Positions 1 to 13,514 of a stretch of DNA of 64,000 nt are shown in pieces. The DNA is from Lutjanus erythropterus (taxonomy: Eukaryota; Chordata; Actinopteri; Lutjaniformes; Lutjanidae). The position numbers and the translations under genes were made by a program. The DNA is taken from NCBI GenBank assembly GCA_020091685.1, contig CM034607.1, positions 1,308,944 through 1,372,943 of the forward strand, read 5' to 3'. Under the pieces are notes generated by a model. It did not search any database. It worked only from the letters and a program-made list of their open reading frames with translations, and was not told where the DNA came from. How positions within the stretch are numbered: the stretch's first letter is position 1; every line of letters begins with the position of its first letter.

Positions 1-479
1 CAAGGACAGTCAGATAACAGAGCACAGACCACAGTAACATCAGCTGATCTTTGTGCTGAATAAGAATACTGGTTTGTATACACCTGGTATTAAAATACAT
101 CCTAGTGATCTGATCACAAGTGGACAGCTCTGAGGACACATGTGAACGCAAGACGCACTGAGGTCCCATCACCCAGGCCACATGGTGGTCCAGGCTGCAT
201 GTGACCACATTCTTTTAAGCAGTGTGTATGCAGTGTGTCCTCGTCCACACTGACGGACTGCCTACTCAACTGACATCCTGTAAGTCAGCTATAGTGCTCT
301 CTGACCTGCACTGATAGGCAGCAGATGTCTGTGAACACACCGTCTGTTTCAACTGACTGTAACTGAAGTAGTGACCACAACATCCCCACACTCCCTTTAA
401 AAGTCATGCAGTTTTGGAAGTTGATAACTGAGGAAAAATTTAAATTTAAGTTTGTGACAAGTTCTTAATCATTTATGCC

Positions 480-690
480 TTCTTGTAAATTTGACATTAA
501 TGACGACACTAATGCTTAGCTAACATTAGCATAACAACTGAGTTTGTAGGCTAATTCAATGACGCTGGAAACCAAGTTACATTAGAGCTTGATTAGAACA
601 TGAAACTCAAAGTTTAGGACTTGGGACTTGAGGGCAAAGACTTGAGACTTAATTGTGAGTTGCATAAAAATGACTTGGTCCCACCTTGAA
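480..690 (+). repeat. short interspersed repeat shared with 50.4 kb
   Basis: Shares the ordered words GCTAACATTAGCATA, GCTGGAAAC, TTTAGGACT, TTGGGACTTGA and AATGACTTGGTCCC with 50400-50610. Both are diverged. No coding signal. Confidence 0.55.
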
Positions 691-1156
691 CTACATATCT
701 ACTACTACAGCTACTACTGCTATTGATGCTACTACTAGAGGGGTTCATTGATAAAAACAGATAAAAGCAGTTGTTAGAATGAAAATGAGGAGCCATCCTG
801 GACTGAAAGTTCTTCTCACTAAGGCCGGAGATTTTGCTGTTTAACTATGCGTTTGCGTTCATGTATGCGTAGCGTTAATTTCTGAGGATGTGCACAACCA
901 TCACTCCAAATGGATGCAGGATACGCGAGGTAGCCATGAAGTGTAGGGATGCGTAGGGGTGTGTATGTGAACACGTAGTTAAAAGCAAGTATAAGACTTT
1001 AACAATATCAAGTTGTTGCTCTGATAAATGCCACACAACTTTCCATGGCTCGGCGCCCTATAAGCCTTTTGATCTTTGGCTAAAATGATGTTCACTGGCA
1101 AAATTCTGACATGGAAATTTTCACTTTCACACATCATATCAATTTATGTGATATAT

Positions 1157-1783
1157 GGGGTGGCACGGTGGTGCAGTGGTTAGCACTGCTGCCCCGCAGC
1201 AAGAGGATCCTGAGTTCAAATCTCCTAGCAGGCTGGGGAGCTTGTGGCTGAGGCAGGGCCTTTCTGTGCGGTGTTTGTATGTTCTCCTCGTCTCTGTGTG
1301 GGTTCTCTCCAGGTACTCCGGCTTCCTCCCACAGTCCAAAGACATGCAGCATAATAGGTTAATTGGTAACTCTAAATTGTCCATACAGTGGAGGAAATAA
1401 TTATTTGATCCCTCGCTGATTTTGTAAGTTTGCCCACTGACAAAGAAATGAATGGCCTATAATTTTAATGGTAGGTTTTAACAGTGAGAGACAGAATATC
1501 AAAAAAAAAAAAATCACATTATATAAAAGATATAAATTGATTTGCATTTCATTGAGTGAAATAAGTATTTCTTTGTCAGTGGGCAAACTTACACAATCAG
1601 TGAGGGATCAAATAATTATTTCCTCCACTGTTGGTGTGAGTGGTTGTCTGTCTATGTGTCAGCCCTGTGATGAACTGTGGACTTGTCCAGGGTGAACCCC
1701 ACCTCTCGCCCAATGTTTGCTGGATAGGCTCCAGCCCCCCGTGACCCATCAAGGATAAGCAGTTACGGACAATGAATGAATGA
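1157..1783 (+). mobile_element. tRNA-like SINE, interrupted by a MITE
   Basis: It starts GGGTGGCACGGTGGTGCAGT and has tRNA-like box A (GGTGCAGTGGTTAGC) and box B (GAGTTCAAATCTC). The body contains CCCACAGTCCAAAGACATGC and ends with GTGATGAACTG...GGATAAGCAG. This is a very common teleost repeat. A 245-bp inverted-repeat element splits it at 1386-1630. Confidence 0.8.
1386..1630. mobile_element. MITE with ~65-bp terminal inverted repeats
   Basis: The left arm starts CAGTGGAGGAAATAATTATT and the right arm ends with its complement. The arms cover about 1386-1449 and 1566-1630, with an AT-rich centre including poly(A). It is inserted next to TA inside the SINE, consistent with a Tc1/mariner-type non-autonomous element. 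Confidence 0.85.
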
Positions 1784-2689
1784 CAAAGGAAATTTTTGCA
1801 CTTGTACTACCCACCTGCTTCTAATATATTGTTACTATCAGGCAAAAATCTTGCAGGTCCAAAACTGTCACTTTTCAGAAAATGAAAAAAAAAAACAAAA
1901 AACTAAATTTTAAACTAACTGAATGCTGCTTAGTTAAAGTTGTTCCTTTTAATATTTTTCAATGGTTAAATATGTGTAAAAAGCCCAGACAGACATTGAG
2001 GGGGACCAATAGCATTGATTTCTGAAAAAAAAACAAAACTGAAATGTCAAAATTTAGAGATACAAGGTTAGTGGTCGATAGTGATGATATCTGTTCTTTC
2101 AGAAACACTTGGCAACCTTTTGTTTACCAATCACTTGTTATACCTTCTCTAATCAGTTTAACACCAGCACATGTCATCATTAGGAGTTTTTTAATAAGTA
2201 GCCAGCTAATTCAAAAATATATTTATAATCCCCATTCTTTATAATTCATCATTGAAATGTTCTTCCTGTGAATGCAGGAACAGGAAGAGAAAAAAAAACC
2301 CGACTGCTCGACTGGAAGAATCTCAGTCGACTGCTCTGGGCCCCGTTTCCCACTAGAGTGTGTGTTTGAATGTGGAGGCAGCCTCTGGGTATCAGTACAC
2401 AGCTCTGTCAGCTCAGCAGCAGCAGCAAGGCTCAGTACTGTACTGTGCCAACTCACCAGGACCTGTACTGGTCCTCTCTACTGCCACTCCAACACTGACT
2501 GTTACCACTCCCACTGCAGCCACCGACATATACTGTTACTGCTGCTCATACAACTGTTACTGCTCCGATTAGGTTTATTCCTGCAATTGCAGCTACTATT
2601 GTTAATATATGATTTCTGCTGGTTTAACAAGGTAAATTTAAGACTATTATGAATGCAATTGAAGACCAGTTTTATGCCCACACCATCAA

Positions 2690-3285
2690 AAATGTTAAAT
2701 AATGCCCTGTTAATTCATTAAAGGAGCAATATGATGCAATTACACATGCAAAAATGAGAACGACAGTCCAAATAGCGAGTTGGAGCCATATACTGTATAT
2801 TAAATAGGCTGAAATCCTACATGACACCACTACCTTCCTCTCCAGATATGGGGAAAGCTCTGCAGGCTGCAGAAGCTCTGCAGGAGTGCTGGACACATGT
2901 AACATTGTAAATTGACAAGAGACAGTTAACAACAGACGACAAGTCCTCCACTGTAAGTTGATCAGCTGTTTATAACTGTCATTTGTCTGTCAATGTAAAG
3001 TTCAGCCTGTTATCCTGAAAACAAAAGCTCACTGCTCTGAAATAACACACTCTGCACTTTGAGTTTAGTGTCTGAGTGTCTCATTGTCTGCCAAACTTAA
3101 CATTTTGCTCAATTTAAAAGTTATAAACATGTGCCCAGAATAGAAATTTTAAAGATTAAAGACATTGTGGCTGCAACTCTAACTTCAGATGAGTATTTCA
3201 ACTTAATATGTGTCCTTTCTCTGATGACACATTGTGGTCATTTTATGATTTATTACAGTAAATATATTACAGGTTTCACCTTTAA
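2690..3285 (+). repeat. interspersed repeat family A, copy 1
   Basis: Starts near AAAGGAGCAATATGATG and ends near TTATTACAGTAAATATATTACAG. It aligns in order with 29255-29895 and, reversed, with 49855-50240. Family name unknown to me. Confidence 0.7.
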
Positions 3286-3559
3286 TATCCATTAATCTCT
3301 TAATGAAATTTTCCAATGCAAACAGCACACTGTAAGATGCCAGAAGTTAACCTAACTTTATAAAAGTAATGTTAACTTTATAACACAGTCAAATTTTAGG
3401 ATCAACATTGTATTTAAGACATATTGACAGACTATTGGATTTTAGACTCTTTACGATCTGTGGAAACCCTTTAATACAAATACTACTATAAGTACTACCA
3501 CTAATAATACTTGTGCACAGCATGTGACAACCCTGAGCAGTGTTGTAGCTGTGGCTCAC

Positions 3560-3670
3560 CTCAGTGAAGCTGAAAAACAGTCCGATCCCTCCTACAAAGC
3601 GCAGAGCCTCTCCAGCGTGTTCCTGGATCTTATCTGCGCAGGGCTGACATGAGTGGTTGGGAAAACAAGC
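3560..3670 (-). CDS. tspan13: tspan13 coding exon 5 (end of loop, TM4 start)
   Basis: Residues 143-179 ([37 protein letters not shown]). Acceptor TTGTTGCAG, donor GAG|GTGAGC. The intron before it is only 107 bp. Confidence 0.96.
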
Positions 3671-6600
3671 CTGCAACAACAAGAATGACATGAATCTTAT
3701 TGCTATTCTTCAAATGATTAAACCCATCAGTCTATGCTGCACTGTGAGAGGGGACAGGAGCACTAGTGCAGACTCACAGCGTCACAGGTGCCGTTGGGGT
3801 CCACCTGTTTGAAGCCACAGCAGTTGAGGTTCTTCTCTACGTCCCTCTGAGTGCTCTGAGAGTTGTTCCAGCCCACCTCCAGCAGGTGATCCTGCAGCAC
3901 ACACACACACAGCAGCAACATGAAGCATTACTGTTCATCTGACAGCATTTTCATATTTGGAGTAACAGCATTTTGACATGTTTATTCCACTGTGTCCTAT
4001 TGTATGTAATAAATATTTATAGTGTTTTACATTTTCATGAATCTGCAGCCTTGAAATATGAAGCTGCATTTGGGGTCAGCGAGGTAACTTCAGAGTTTTC
4101 AGTCCTACGACAGTGGTTCACAGGGTACATCACCATGGTAACTGAACTGAAATGCTGAATGCCTACCCTGCACCGGTGCAGGTTATGTTTGAGAAAAGAG
4201 ATCATGGTGGACAAAAGTACCACCTACTGACCAATCAACTCTCTTTAAAGTCTTATGATGAGTCAAATGCTGCAAACAGCACTCATTTACTGACCAGCAT
4301 CATGTGACCTTTTAGTGCAGAGGTGTCATTTTCATCTTGGGCCTCATCAGCACTCAAAGGGCCAGTTGTTAACTAATTGTTATATTATATTATATCATAT
4401 ATCATATATATTATTTGTTATATACACAATTGTTGTTACATAATTTCCTGTAAATTTAATTAGAATTGGTTTTAGCAATAAATTAACAATTGATAACTAG
4501 CTCTGAAAGCTGTGGTCTAGGAAAAATAATGTACAACTATTAGAAATTTAATTGAAAAAAAAAATCAGTAATACAAAAGAGTATAAGTGAAAAAGTCAAA
4601 ATAACAATATTGTTTGAGCTACTCTTCATGTTACTAGCTACAACCACTCAGCTTAAGTCTCACAGCTGTAAACAGCTACATGAAAGTGAGATGCTATTTA
4701 GCAAATCCTGACATCCAGGTGCCTTCAGTGTTTGGATAACAGAATCAAAATGCATTCTGGGACATGTAGTTTAATAACACCATAATTGTATAACTGAATT
4801 GAAGTGTATTTCACAAATTCTTCTAACACATAAAATGAGGTGCCAGCCTGTGGGCCTTGAGTTTGACATGTGGCTTAGTGTGATTGTAAGGTCTGTTGAA
4901 GCCAGATAACCCAAAGATACCCTGCATATACTGGACTTGGTTCATAGTACAGGCCTCTGGTGCTTGACTGTCCTCCTCCTCCTCACACAGTCTCAACAGA
5001 CCAGTGTACTCTGGCAGAAAGGTTTCTTGGATTTCACTTCACCTTAGAGTGTTTTCATTGTTGTTAGAACTAGTCCTGATCAGGTCCACCCCAGCTGACA
5101 GTCAGTCCATAAGGACCAGGGAGGGCAAAACCATGCGGCAATTATTGGACTGTGTCCTATTTCAAGAGTAGTCTATTTTACAGCTGACTTACACACTTTG
5201 AAATATGGGTCATTTTAGACAGAGCAGGTCTGATCTCATTACCTGCTCCTCATCAGTCACATTAGAAAAGTGTTGTGAAGTTTTCTGCCTTATTTGTGGT
5301 TGCAAAAACAGGGGAATGTTCTGTGGGTCATCAGAGCTTTAAACAGTGACCACAGATCACTTCCACTTCATTACTGACGCCATAAACACGAGCAAAGCCT
5401 CTGCCTGAGAGGGAAGAGGATATTCATCACTGCTGAATTAGTCTAATGGATGATGTTCCCTGAGGGTGCTGGGGTTTGTGTGTGTTTAACTGCACATTCA
5501 TCTCTTCACTTGGTGTTTGTGGCTAATGCATCACTGCTCCTCTGAGGCAGGAATCAAAAGCTTGTACCAAGTTAAATATCATCAGTCTGGGGTGTTTCAT
5601 CATTCACCAATGAAGTGTTTTCATGTTTTTTGTTGCAGCCACTTCCTCTCATCCTGCCTAGCCCTCTCCTACTTCACTTAGTGATTTCCTACATGGCCCA
5701 GAATGCCTTTATGTATATCCTGCACTGTTTTTTTTTTTTTTTTTTTACATGTGACAGATGTTCTGGTGACTGAGGTCCACTTGAACAAAAATATTATACA
5801 AAAATATACAATGTGGTGATCCTCTGAATTTTCTGACACTAAGAAGGGTTGCTAAAATGCACCATTTAACAGGTAACAGACATGTAGTTTTATTTTGTGA
5901 CACTGTCTGTGTTCTTCTCACATTACAATATATTATTATTAATATATAAAGACACATTTCATGGAGTGGAACAATCCTCCTTTGAGGGAAGATGAGGAGG
6001 AGATAAGGATTAAGACCTACAAATCACAGTGCTATGTGAAGCCCCATTTATTTTTTATGGGATAAAGGCTTGCTGGCCCTGCTCTGCAGTCCAGAGTTTA
6101 CAGGGTTATCGCCTGAAAATCAACTGAACATGAGGCTAAAAGGTGCCAGTGTGAAATGGGGCTATATAGTGGTCAATGAGTGTCATTCTAGAACCCCAAT
6201 TCCTAAAAAGTTGGGATGTTGTTTAAAACGTACATAAAAACAGAATGCAATGATCTGCAAAACCTTCTCAACCCATATTCAATTAAATGCAGCTTTTCTT
6301 TTAACAATATTGAGTCAGGGTTTGGGAACTCATTCATTCATTTTCTGTAACCACTTATTCCCGAAGGGTCACGGGTTGCTGGAGTCTATCCCAGCTGACA
6401 TTGGGTGAGAGGCGGAGTTCACCCTGGACAAGTCACCAGTCACCAGTTCATCACAGGGCTGACACATAGAGACAGACAACCACTCACACTCGCATTCACA
6501 CCTACGGGCAATTTAGAGTCACCAATTAACTTAGCATGCATGTCTTTGGACTGTGGGAGGAAGCTGGAGAACCCGGAGAGAACCCACGCAGACAAGAGGA

Positions 6601-9600
6601 GAACATGCAAACTCAACATAGAAACGCCCTGGGAGGATTTGAACTCAGGACCTTCTTGCTTTGAAGCAGCAGTGCTAACCACTGCACCACCGTGCCGCTC
6701 AATGTTTGGGACCTGAAGACACTAATTGTTGAAGTTTTGAAAGTGAAATTCTTTCTCATTCTTGCTTGATGTATGACTTAAAGTGCTCAGCTGTCCAGGC
6801 TTTCCATCGTTCCTTTATGAGCATTCCACAACTTTCCCAGTCTTTTGTTGCTCCTGTCCCAACTTTTTTGGAACATGTTGAAGACATCAAATTTGACAGC
6901 AAAGTTTCACTTTGAATAGAAGTTGAACATTTGCAAATCATTGCATTCTCCTTTTATTTATGTTTTACACAACTTTGCTACTTTGTTTTACTCAGAGCTA
7001 GTAGATGAAACATGCTAAGGACAGCCCTGGCCTCAGTGTATTAGTGTGAAAAGAAGTTAAGCTTTCAACAGACACAAACACACACGGTTGGTGAGTATTA
7101 CTAGCTAGCCAACAGCTAATATTTGCACAGTTGGTACAAGCTGTTTGAGGCCAATAAACAAGTTATAGTGGCCAAATAATTGCTACATTGCATTGTGGTC
7201 TGTTAAAACTACTGCATTTTTAGCAATGTGTAGTTCTTTGGGACTGCCAGTCCTGTTTGATTGTGTGTTTAAATGTCTTAGAATGGACTTTTCGACTTGC
7301 TGGAAGCTGCTTTAATGGAGAAAGTGAGGATTTTCATCTTACCTGTTGCTCTCTGTTGATGGCCAAGCAGGCACTGGAAACAGAGAACTGCACGATGAAC
7401 ACCATGAACAGGATGATCATGTACTGAGCATCACTGTCAAGGAACAACAACAGACACACACATCGCAGTAAACACAATCCTGCCCACAGGCAGTTTTACT
7501 ACAACATATAGTTGACACTGTACATTCAGAGTGAAATCAGCAGTGTGTATGGCTGAAACAGAGCTGTACACACGGTCTCTGCATGGCTGACTACAGTGTG
7601 AAACATGATTCTGCTCTGGATCTTATTGCACATGAATGGAAAATGGATTTTCCAAAACACTGGTGCAGAGAGCAACACTGTGGTAGATAAAAAACAGCTT
7701 GTGGCTCATAAACATGACAGGAAATTCATTATCAAGCTCCTCCCTTCTACAAAATATACATTCACACATTCATCTACAGTGTTCATCTAAATATTCTGCA
7801 CTTATTAGTGAAAATCCATTTTGGAAAATTACAGTCAAATGTATAGATATATATAAATTTTCTGTGGTTTTCTTTACCAATAGTTAAAATAATAACAATC
7901 AATTAATCATTAATAATTGATTTGATACAAAACAAGTGTTTTTTTCCCTCATTTTGACTGGCTGTTTTTTTGTTTTTCTTTTCTCTCATTTCAAGTTTTT
8001 ATTTCTTTATTCAGCAAATGTCTCCAGCAGACAAAACAAAGCTAGATGAGGTGCAGTTACTGCCACAACGACTGATTAAATATTCATGAATACATTTTTA
8101 CCAAACTAAAATGATGAAGCATGTATAACATGCACTTTTACAGGTTCGCCTCAAGAAACAGTTCATGCACTTATTCTCTTTCTTTCAGACAAGTGAGACA
8201 AGATGATCCATATGATTCTTATGTCTGGGTGTAAAGTTCAGAGTCAGGACGTGGTTAGCATCACTTTAAAGGCAGCTTTAATCACAGAAATTCTGTGTGT
8301 TCTGCTGTTAATCAGTGATTAAGTCTCCATGTTCAAGTGACAAATTATTATCTTAATGTTAAATGAAATGTCTAATCTGGCTTCACTGGTCTGACAACAG
8401 TCACAACCTTCATGTTCAGTTTCTAAAAACTGCAACTGGTTTGTTTCTTTAGAGTACACACTTTTATTTTATAGTATATTTGATTATGTATATGTGGGAA
8501 ACTCTTAAAGAGATAGTTCACCCCAAACTCAAGAACACTGCGCTATTTATCTATCTAGATCTTTTTGATGTGAGTTGCAGAGTTTTGAAGATATCAGCTG
8601 TCTGCCTTCTGCCTTCTGATAATGGGATTACATGGCACTCAGCTCATGAAGTACAAAAAATATATTAAAATTCAAAACCTGTGTTTCTTTCCAAAAATCA
8701 TGACCCAGTTACTCAGGATAATCCACAGACCTTGTTGTGAGCACTTTCATGTAGGAACTACTTTCTCTCTGCAGAAGAATCTACTGGAAGTCCTACATGA
8801 AACTGCTCACAACAAGGTTATCTTGAGTAACTAATGATTTTTAAGTAATGATTTTTGGAGAGAGACGACTGTTTTGAATTGGCACCACAAGCTGAGAGAA
8901 GGCAGAAATCTCCATGACCGAAATCTCCAAATATCCAAAACTATCTAGATGGATAAACAACACTACAGGTCAAGGGGAAAATATGTATTTTTGATTTGGT
9001 GAACTGTCCCTTCAATCATGATAATTACAGCAACAGATCGTAGTGGTTTTACAATAATCTGCATGCTGTCATCCAAAACCATATTTATATCAACACTCTT
9101 TCATTATAAATTGAAAAAGGCATTTGTATTTGAAGATTAGTTCACATATGGTTTTCAGCCTAAATGTCTTGGTCACGATCAGCTGACTGAAAAACACTTC
9201 CAGATGAATTTCAAACCAGCTTTGAACAAATAAAAATAATCCAAACTCAAATCATCATCATTCTAATCTGGATCCATGTGAGAAGAACAAGGCCCAGATC
9301 TGTGATCACGCTGCAGTCACTGCTGTCACAGCAAGTCTTCTGTCATCTGCTCAGGGATATTTAGTTTGTGACTAAAATTACAACCTGCTTGTGACGCTTT
9401 AACACATAAAAAGAATGGCAGCAGTGTTATTTTTATGTAATTAAGAGATTCATTCCTTTTTTAAATAGTGATAAAGTTCATACCAGGTGACATTTTCTGG
9501 CTGTCAATCATATGTCTAAGAAGTAAAACAAACAGCAGTGATGATGTATGTTTGAGCGGTCTGAAGGATACGAAGAAGAGCAGGACCTGGTGATGCTTCA

Positions 9601-12600
9601 TGGCCCCGATGAGGCCGGCCAGGGCCACGAAGAAGAGGAACACGCCCACACCGATAACCCCGCCCACCACTTGGAAACTGGAGACCAGACCGAACCACGC
9701 ACCCCACGCTGCGATGCCAATCATCAGCAGGCTCACCATCTGCAAAACACACACACACACACACTGAGTCTTATTGCTATAACTATTGTGTGTATTGTTA
9801 ATAATATCTGTGGGTAATGGGCTATCACAGTAATACTGGCAACATGTCACTGTTGGCATATATATTATCCATTTTCTTCAGAACACAAAGCAGATTTTTT
9901 TTCTTTCTTTCTTCCTTTTTCTTAACACAAGTTTATATATCACTCATTCTTGAGAACTGGGACAGAAGTGCATTTTGAGGGGTTTTGGATTTTTACTTTG
10001 CAGTTATGCTGGAAAATATAGTTTAAATGATTGAACTCTTGGCTGTTGAACCTTGTTATGGACCGACCCCTACCAATGAAATTTTTCATTAAATGTAGAT
10101 GTCAACTCTGTCAGATGGAAAAACCTGGAGTTGACAAAATGTTACATTTTTTTTTCATTTCACATCATAGTCGTAATGAGCAGCCATTTTATTTTTTATC
10201 AGAGTGTCTCAGAGTTCTCTTAATGTTAATCAAAATACACATTTTTAAACCATAATTCTTATTTAGCTTTGATTTAGAAGAACTACAGTCGACATGTTAT
10301 GGTTGAGACACATCTGATAACAATATTTTTTTAATTAATTTCTCAACAGACAGTTTACCAGAGCTTCAGCAGAATAACCACCTTTTTTTTTTAAAGCAGG
10401 AAGTGAGACAGGGGTCCTTAGGGTATAGCTGACCCTTTTTATGCCTGATTAAATCAGGTTTTTGTACAAAATCTGTTGACAGAAATCTGGGACAGAAGTT
10501 TAAAGGGCCAACATTTTCATAAAACATATACTTTAAAACAAAGATAATTATAATAGCAAATGTTGATACCTATGTTATCAGTAGGTATTGATCCTTTTAG
10601 ATTTTGAAGGTTTTTAACACATTTTTAAGTTGGGTGAAGTTGTGAATTCTTGTCTGGGACAAGGCTGTTTTCTAGCACAGAACAAGTTTAGAAACATAAT
10701 TCATATACATAAACCCTAAAAGAATAAAAAAAAAAAGGTAGGTGTTTTTTTTTTCTTTTTGGTTGGACATGATTCATCCTCAAGACTGGGTGATATGTGT
10801 AAACTATCCTGTCAACACTACATATCTTATAATGACAAAAATGCATGTTGTGTATATATTCTATATATTACATCAGCTGATATATTGATATTGGATTTTT
10901 TTTTAACTTGCTAATATCTCTAACGATATTGGCTCCAACAATCCAGTACTGGCCATCCTTACTTAATATAGTTTTATACTGTAATTTGTGATATATGTAA
11001 TCCTTATAATAATTGTAAGATTTCAATATGAAATGAAAAAAAAAATTAGCAGACAGTGTCACTTCAAAAAAACGGACCCATCTAAAACCTGAAACTCCAT
11101 CAGGAAGACAAACAGCTGACAAACATTTAATCTAGAGCTGCAATAATTATTGGATTGATTCATTATAAATCGATTATTAAATTAACGTCCAACTATTTTG
11201 CTAATTGATAAATTGGTTTGAGTCACTTGTTAAGCAAAAGAAATGTCAGAATTTTCTGATTTGAGCTTCTTAAATGTGAATATTTTCTGGTTTCTTTACT
11301 TCTCACTGACAGCAAGCTGAATATCTTTAAGGTGTGGACAAAATGTAACATTTTAAGACATCAATCAACATTTTTCACCATTTTCTGATATTTTCTGGAC
11401 CAAACAACTACCTGATTAATTGTGAAAATGATCTGACAGATTGACTGTTAATGAAATTAATTGTTACAGGACAGACAAATATTCAACATATTTCAATCAA
11501 CAAGATTATGACAGGATCAATGAATCAATTAATTGAGAAAATGATCTGCAGATTAATCGACAATGAAAATAATCAATAGTTGCAGCACTGGTTCAGTCTC
11601 CTATATGAACTCTGTCCTGGGTTCAAAAGGAGTTTTATTGTCTTGTGTGTAATACTGTTGTCTTACATCACTGAGTGTGTGGACATTGACCGCCAACCTT
11701 CACCTGCAGCACAGACACACACTCAGCTGTTAACTGCTACATATACTGTCAGGTCAAGTCAGACTTCATTATCCCAGCAGGTACACAAACACATTCAACA
11801 TTAAAGAAACATGCAAAAATGTGGACTGATCACAGGGACAAACAGTATAAATGTGAAACCACTTGAAATAACAAACAGCTCAGTGCTGAATACATAAAGT
11901 GTTAGGTGCAGAGATCACATGGGCTGCTAATAGCTGTGCAAACAAAAGAGGCTTTGTGTCTTTTTGTCCTCTGAGCAGGAACTCTGTGCCTACTGAAGGT
12001 GGGAGCTCAAACTCCCTCTGCAGGGCCTGATCAGGACAGTCCAGAACGTCCCCGGCCCTCATCAGTACCTGCCTGTGGAGCTGCAGCTGACTCAGCACAA
12101 GAACTTTACTGGTCTCCACCAACATGGAACCAGCCTGTTCCAGTTCCAGCACCTACATTTGAACCCTTCTGCATATTTCCACCAAAAATGAACTGGCTCA
12201 GTATCAGAAAAGTTGGTCTTACTGAACAGGTTGTTCTGCATTGTGAATCATCCTCTGTTGATGAGCATCCTTGATTTCAATGGTTCCATTCAAAACTGGG
12301 GGAAATACAGACTGGTTAACTAGACTGTACCAAGATTCCAATGATAGTGAAAGGAACCATTCAAGAACCAGATGGATTTTTGGTGAAAACAACATAGAGC
12401 CATCCCTGTTCCAGTTCCAGCGCCTACATTTGAACTATTCTGAGTATTTCCACCAAACATAAACTGGTTCAGAAACAGAAAAGTTGGCTCCAAGATGGAA
12501 CCAAAAATATCAGGTTTTCCTTGGGAACCAATGTGGATCTGTCTTCTTCTACAGGTTGCTGTGCATTGTGCAATGCCCTCTGTTGATGAATATCCAGTTC

Positions 12601-13472
12601 CACCCAAAACTGGTGGATACGCAGGCTGGTTTACCAGAAGCACTTAGGTTCCAATGATCTTATCATCAAAAACGAGAGCTAATTTGGTGGAAACTCAACG
12701 AAGCGTCTGTAAAACAGAGTAGAGCCATTAAAAGAGACAATTTTTCTCAACAAGTACAGATGTCATAGGACCTTTTTAAAAACTACATCTACATTTGGTT
12801 GGAAGTTCAACTTGCTATCAAATAAGGTACCTAAATACTTGTGACTTTCCACCAGCTCAGCTTATTTCCATCAGTATCTGTCAGCTTTGGCTTGGGTGTT
12901 GACTTCCTGAAGGTTTTTAACACATGCAGCTCAAGAGAAGACAAGTTGTCCCCTACTGGCCCATGACCCAGTGTCTCTCCTCCAGGAAGCTTACTGTAAC
13001 GGAACCCTAATCTGTCTGTTCTAGTAATTAGACTGCTGTTTGTGTAAAGAACACACAGGAGGCGAGCCAGTGGATCAGTTAAGCTTGTTTGAAAGAACAC
13101 AATAGTCTATAAATAGGTTCCCATGCACCCAAATGGCATTTTTGTAACCTATTTTTTAGGCCGCTAATAGTATTCGCTAACCACATTTGAGGGATCCTGC
13201 AATATTGGCAAATATATCCTATATTTTTAACTTCAGTATCAGATGGGTCCTACCTCATACAGCCTCACCTCAAAAAAATCACTTTTAGTGAAATTTAGTG
13301 GCATCTAGCAGTGAGCTTGCAGACTGCAAACACAGTGCCTCACCCTCCCCTTCCAAGCATATAGGAGAACCTACAGTAACTGTGAGAACTTACAAAAAAC
13401 ATGAAAGGCTACATTTAGAGCCAGTGTAGGTTGGACATTCTGGGCTGTATACAACATTCAATACACACACAT

Positions 13473-13514
<42 letters not shown>

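Larger units (their letters stand above)
1..3559. other. tspan13 last intron (partial) and its repeats
   Basis: No coding exon was recognised here on either strand. The stretch holds a SINE with a nested MITE (1157-1783), repeat family A (2690-3285) and a short repeat shared with 50.4 kb (480-690). The rest looks like unique AT-rich intron. Confidence 0.5.
3892..7342. other. tspan13 intron 3 (between coding exons 3 and 4)
   Basis: Mostly unique AT-rich sequence. Its right half holds a Tc1/mariner-like relic (6193-6972) interrupted by a SINE. A 20-bp poly(T) run is at 5729-5747. Confidence 0.5.

Noticed and set aside
1155-1400. 81-codon frame in the SINE
   Set aside because: Repeat-derived; the same frame recurs in the other SINE copies (6.4, 59.0 kb).
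9548-9817. 89-codon plus-strand frame
   Set aside because: Antisense of tspan13 exon 2.
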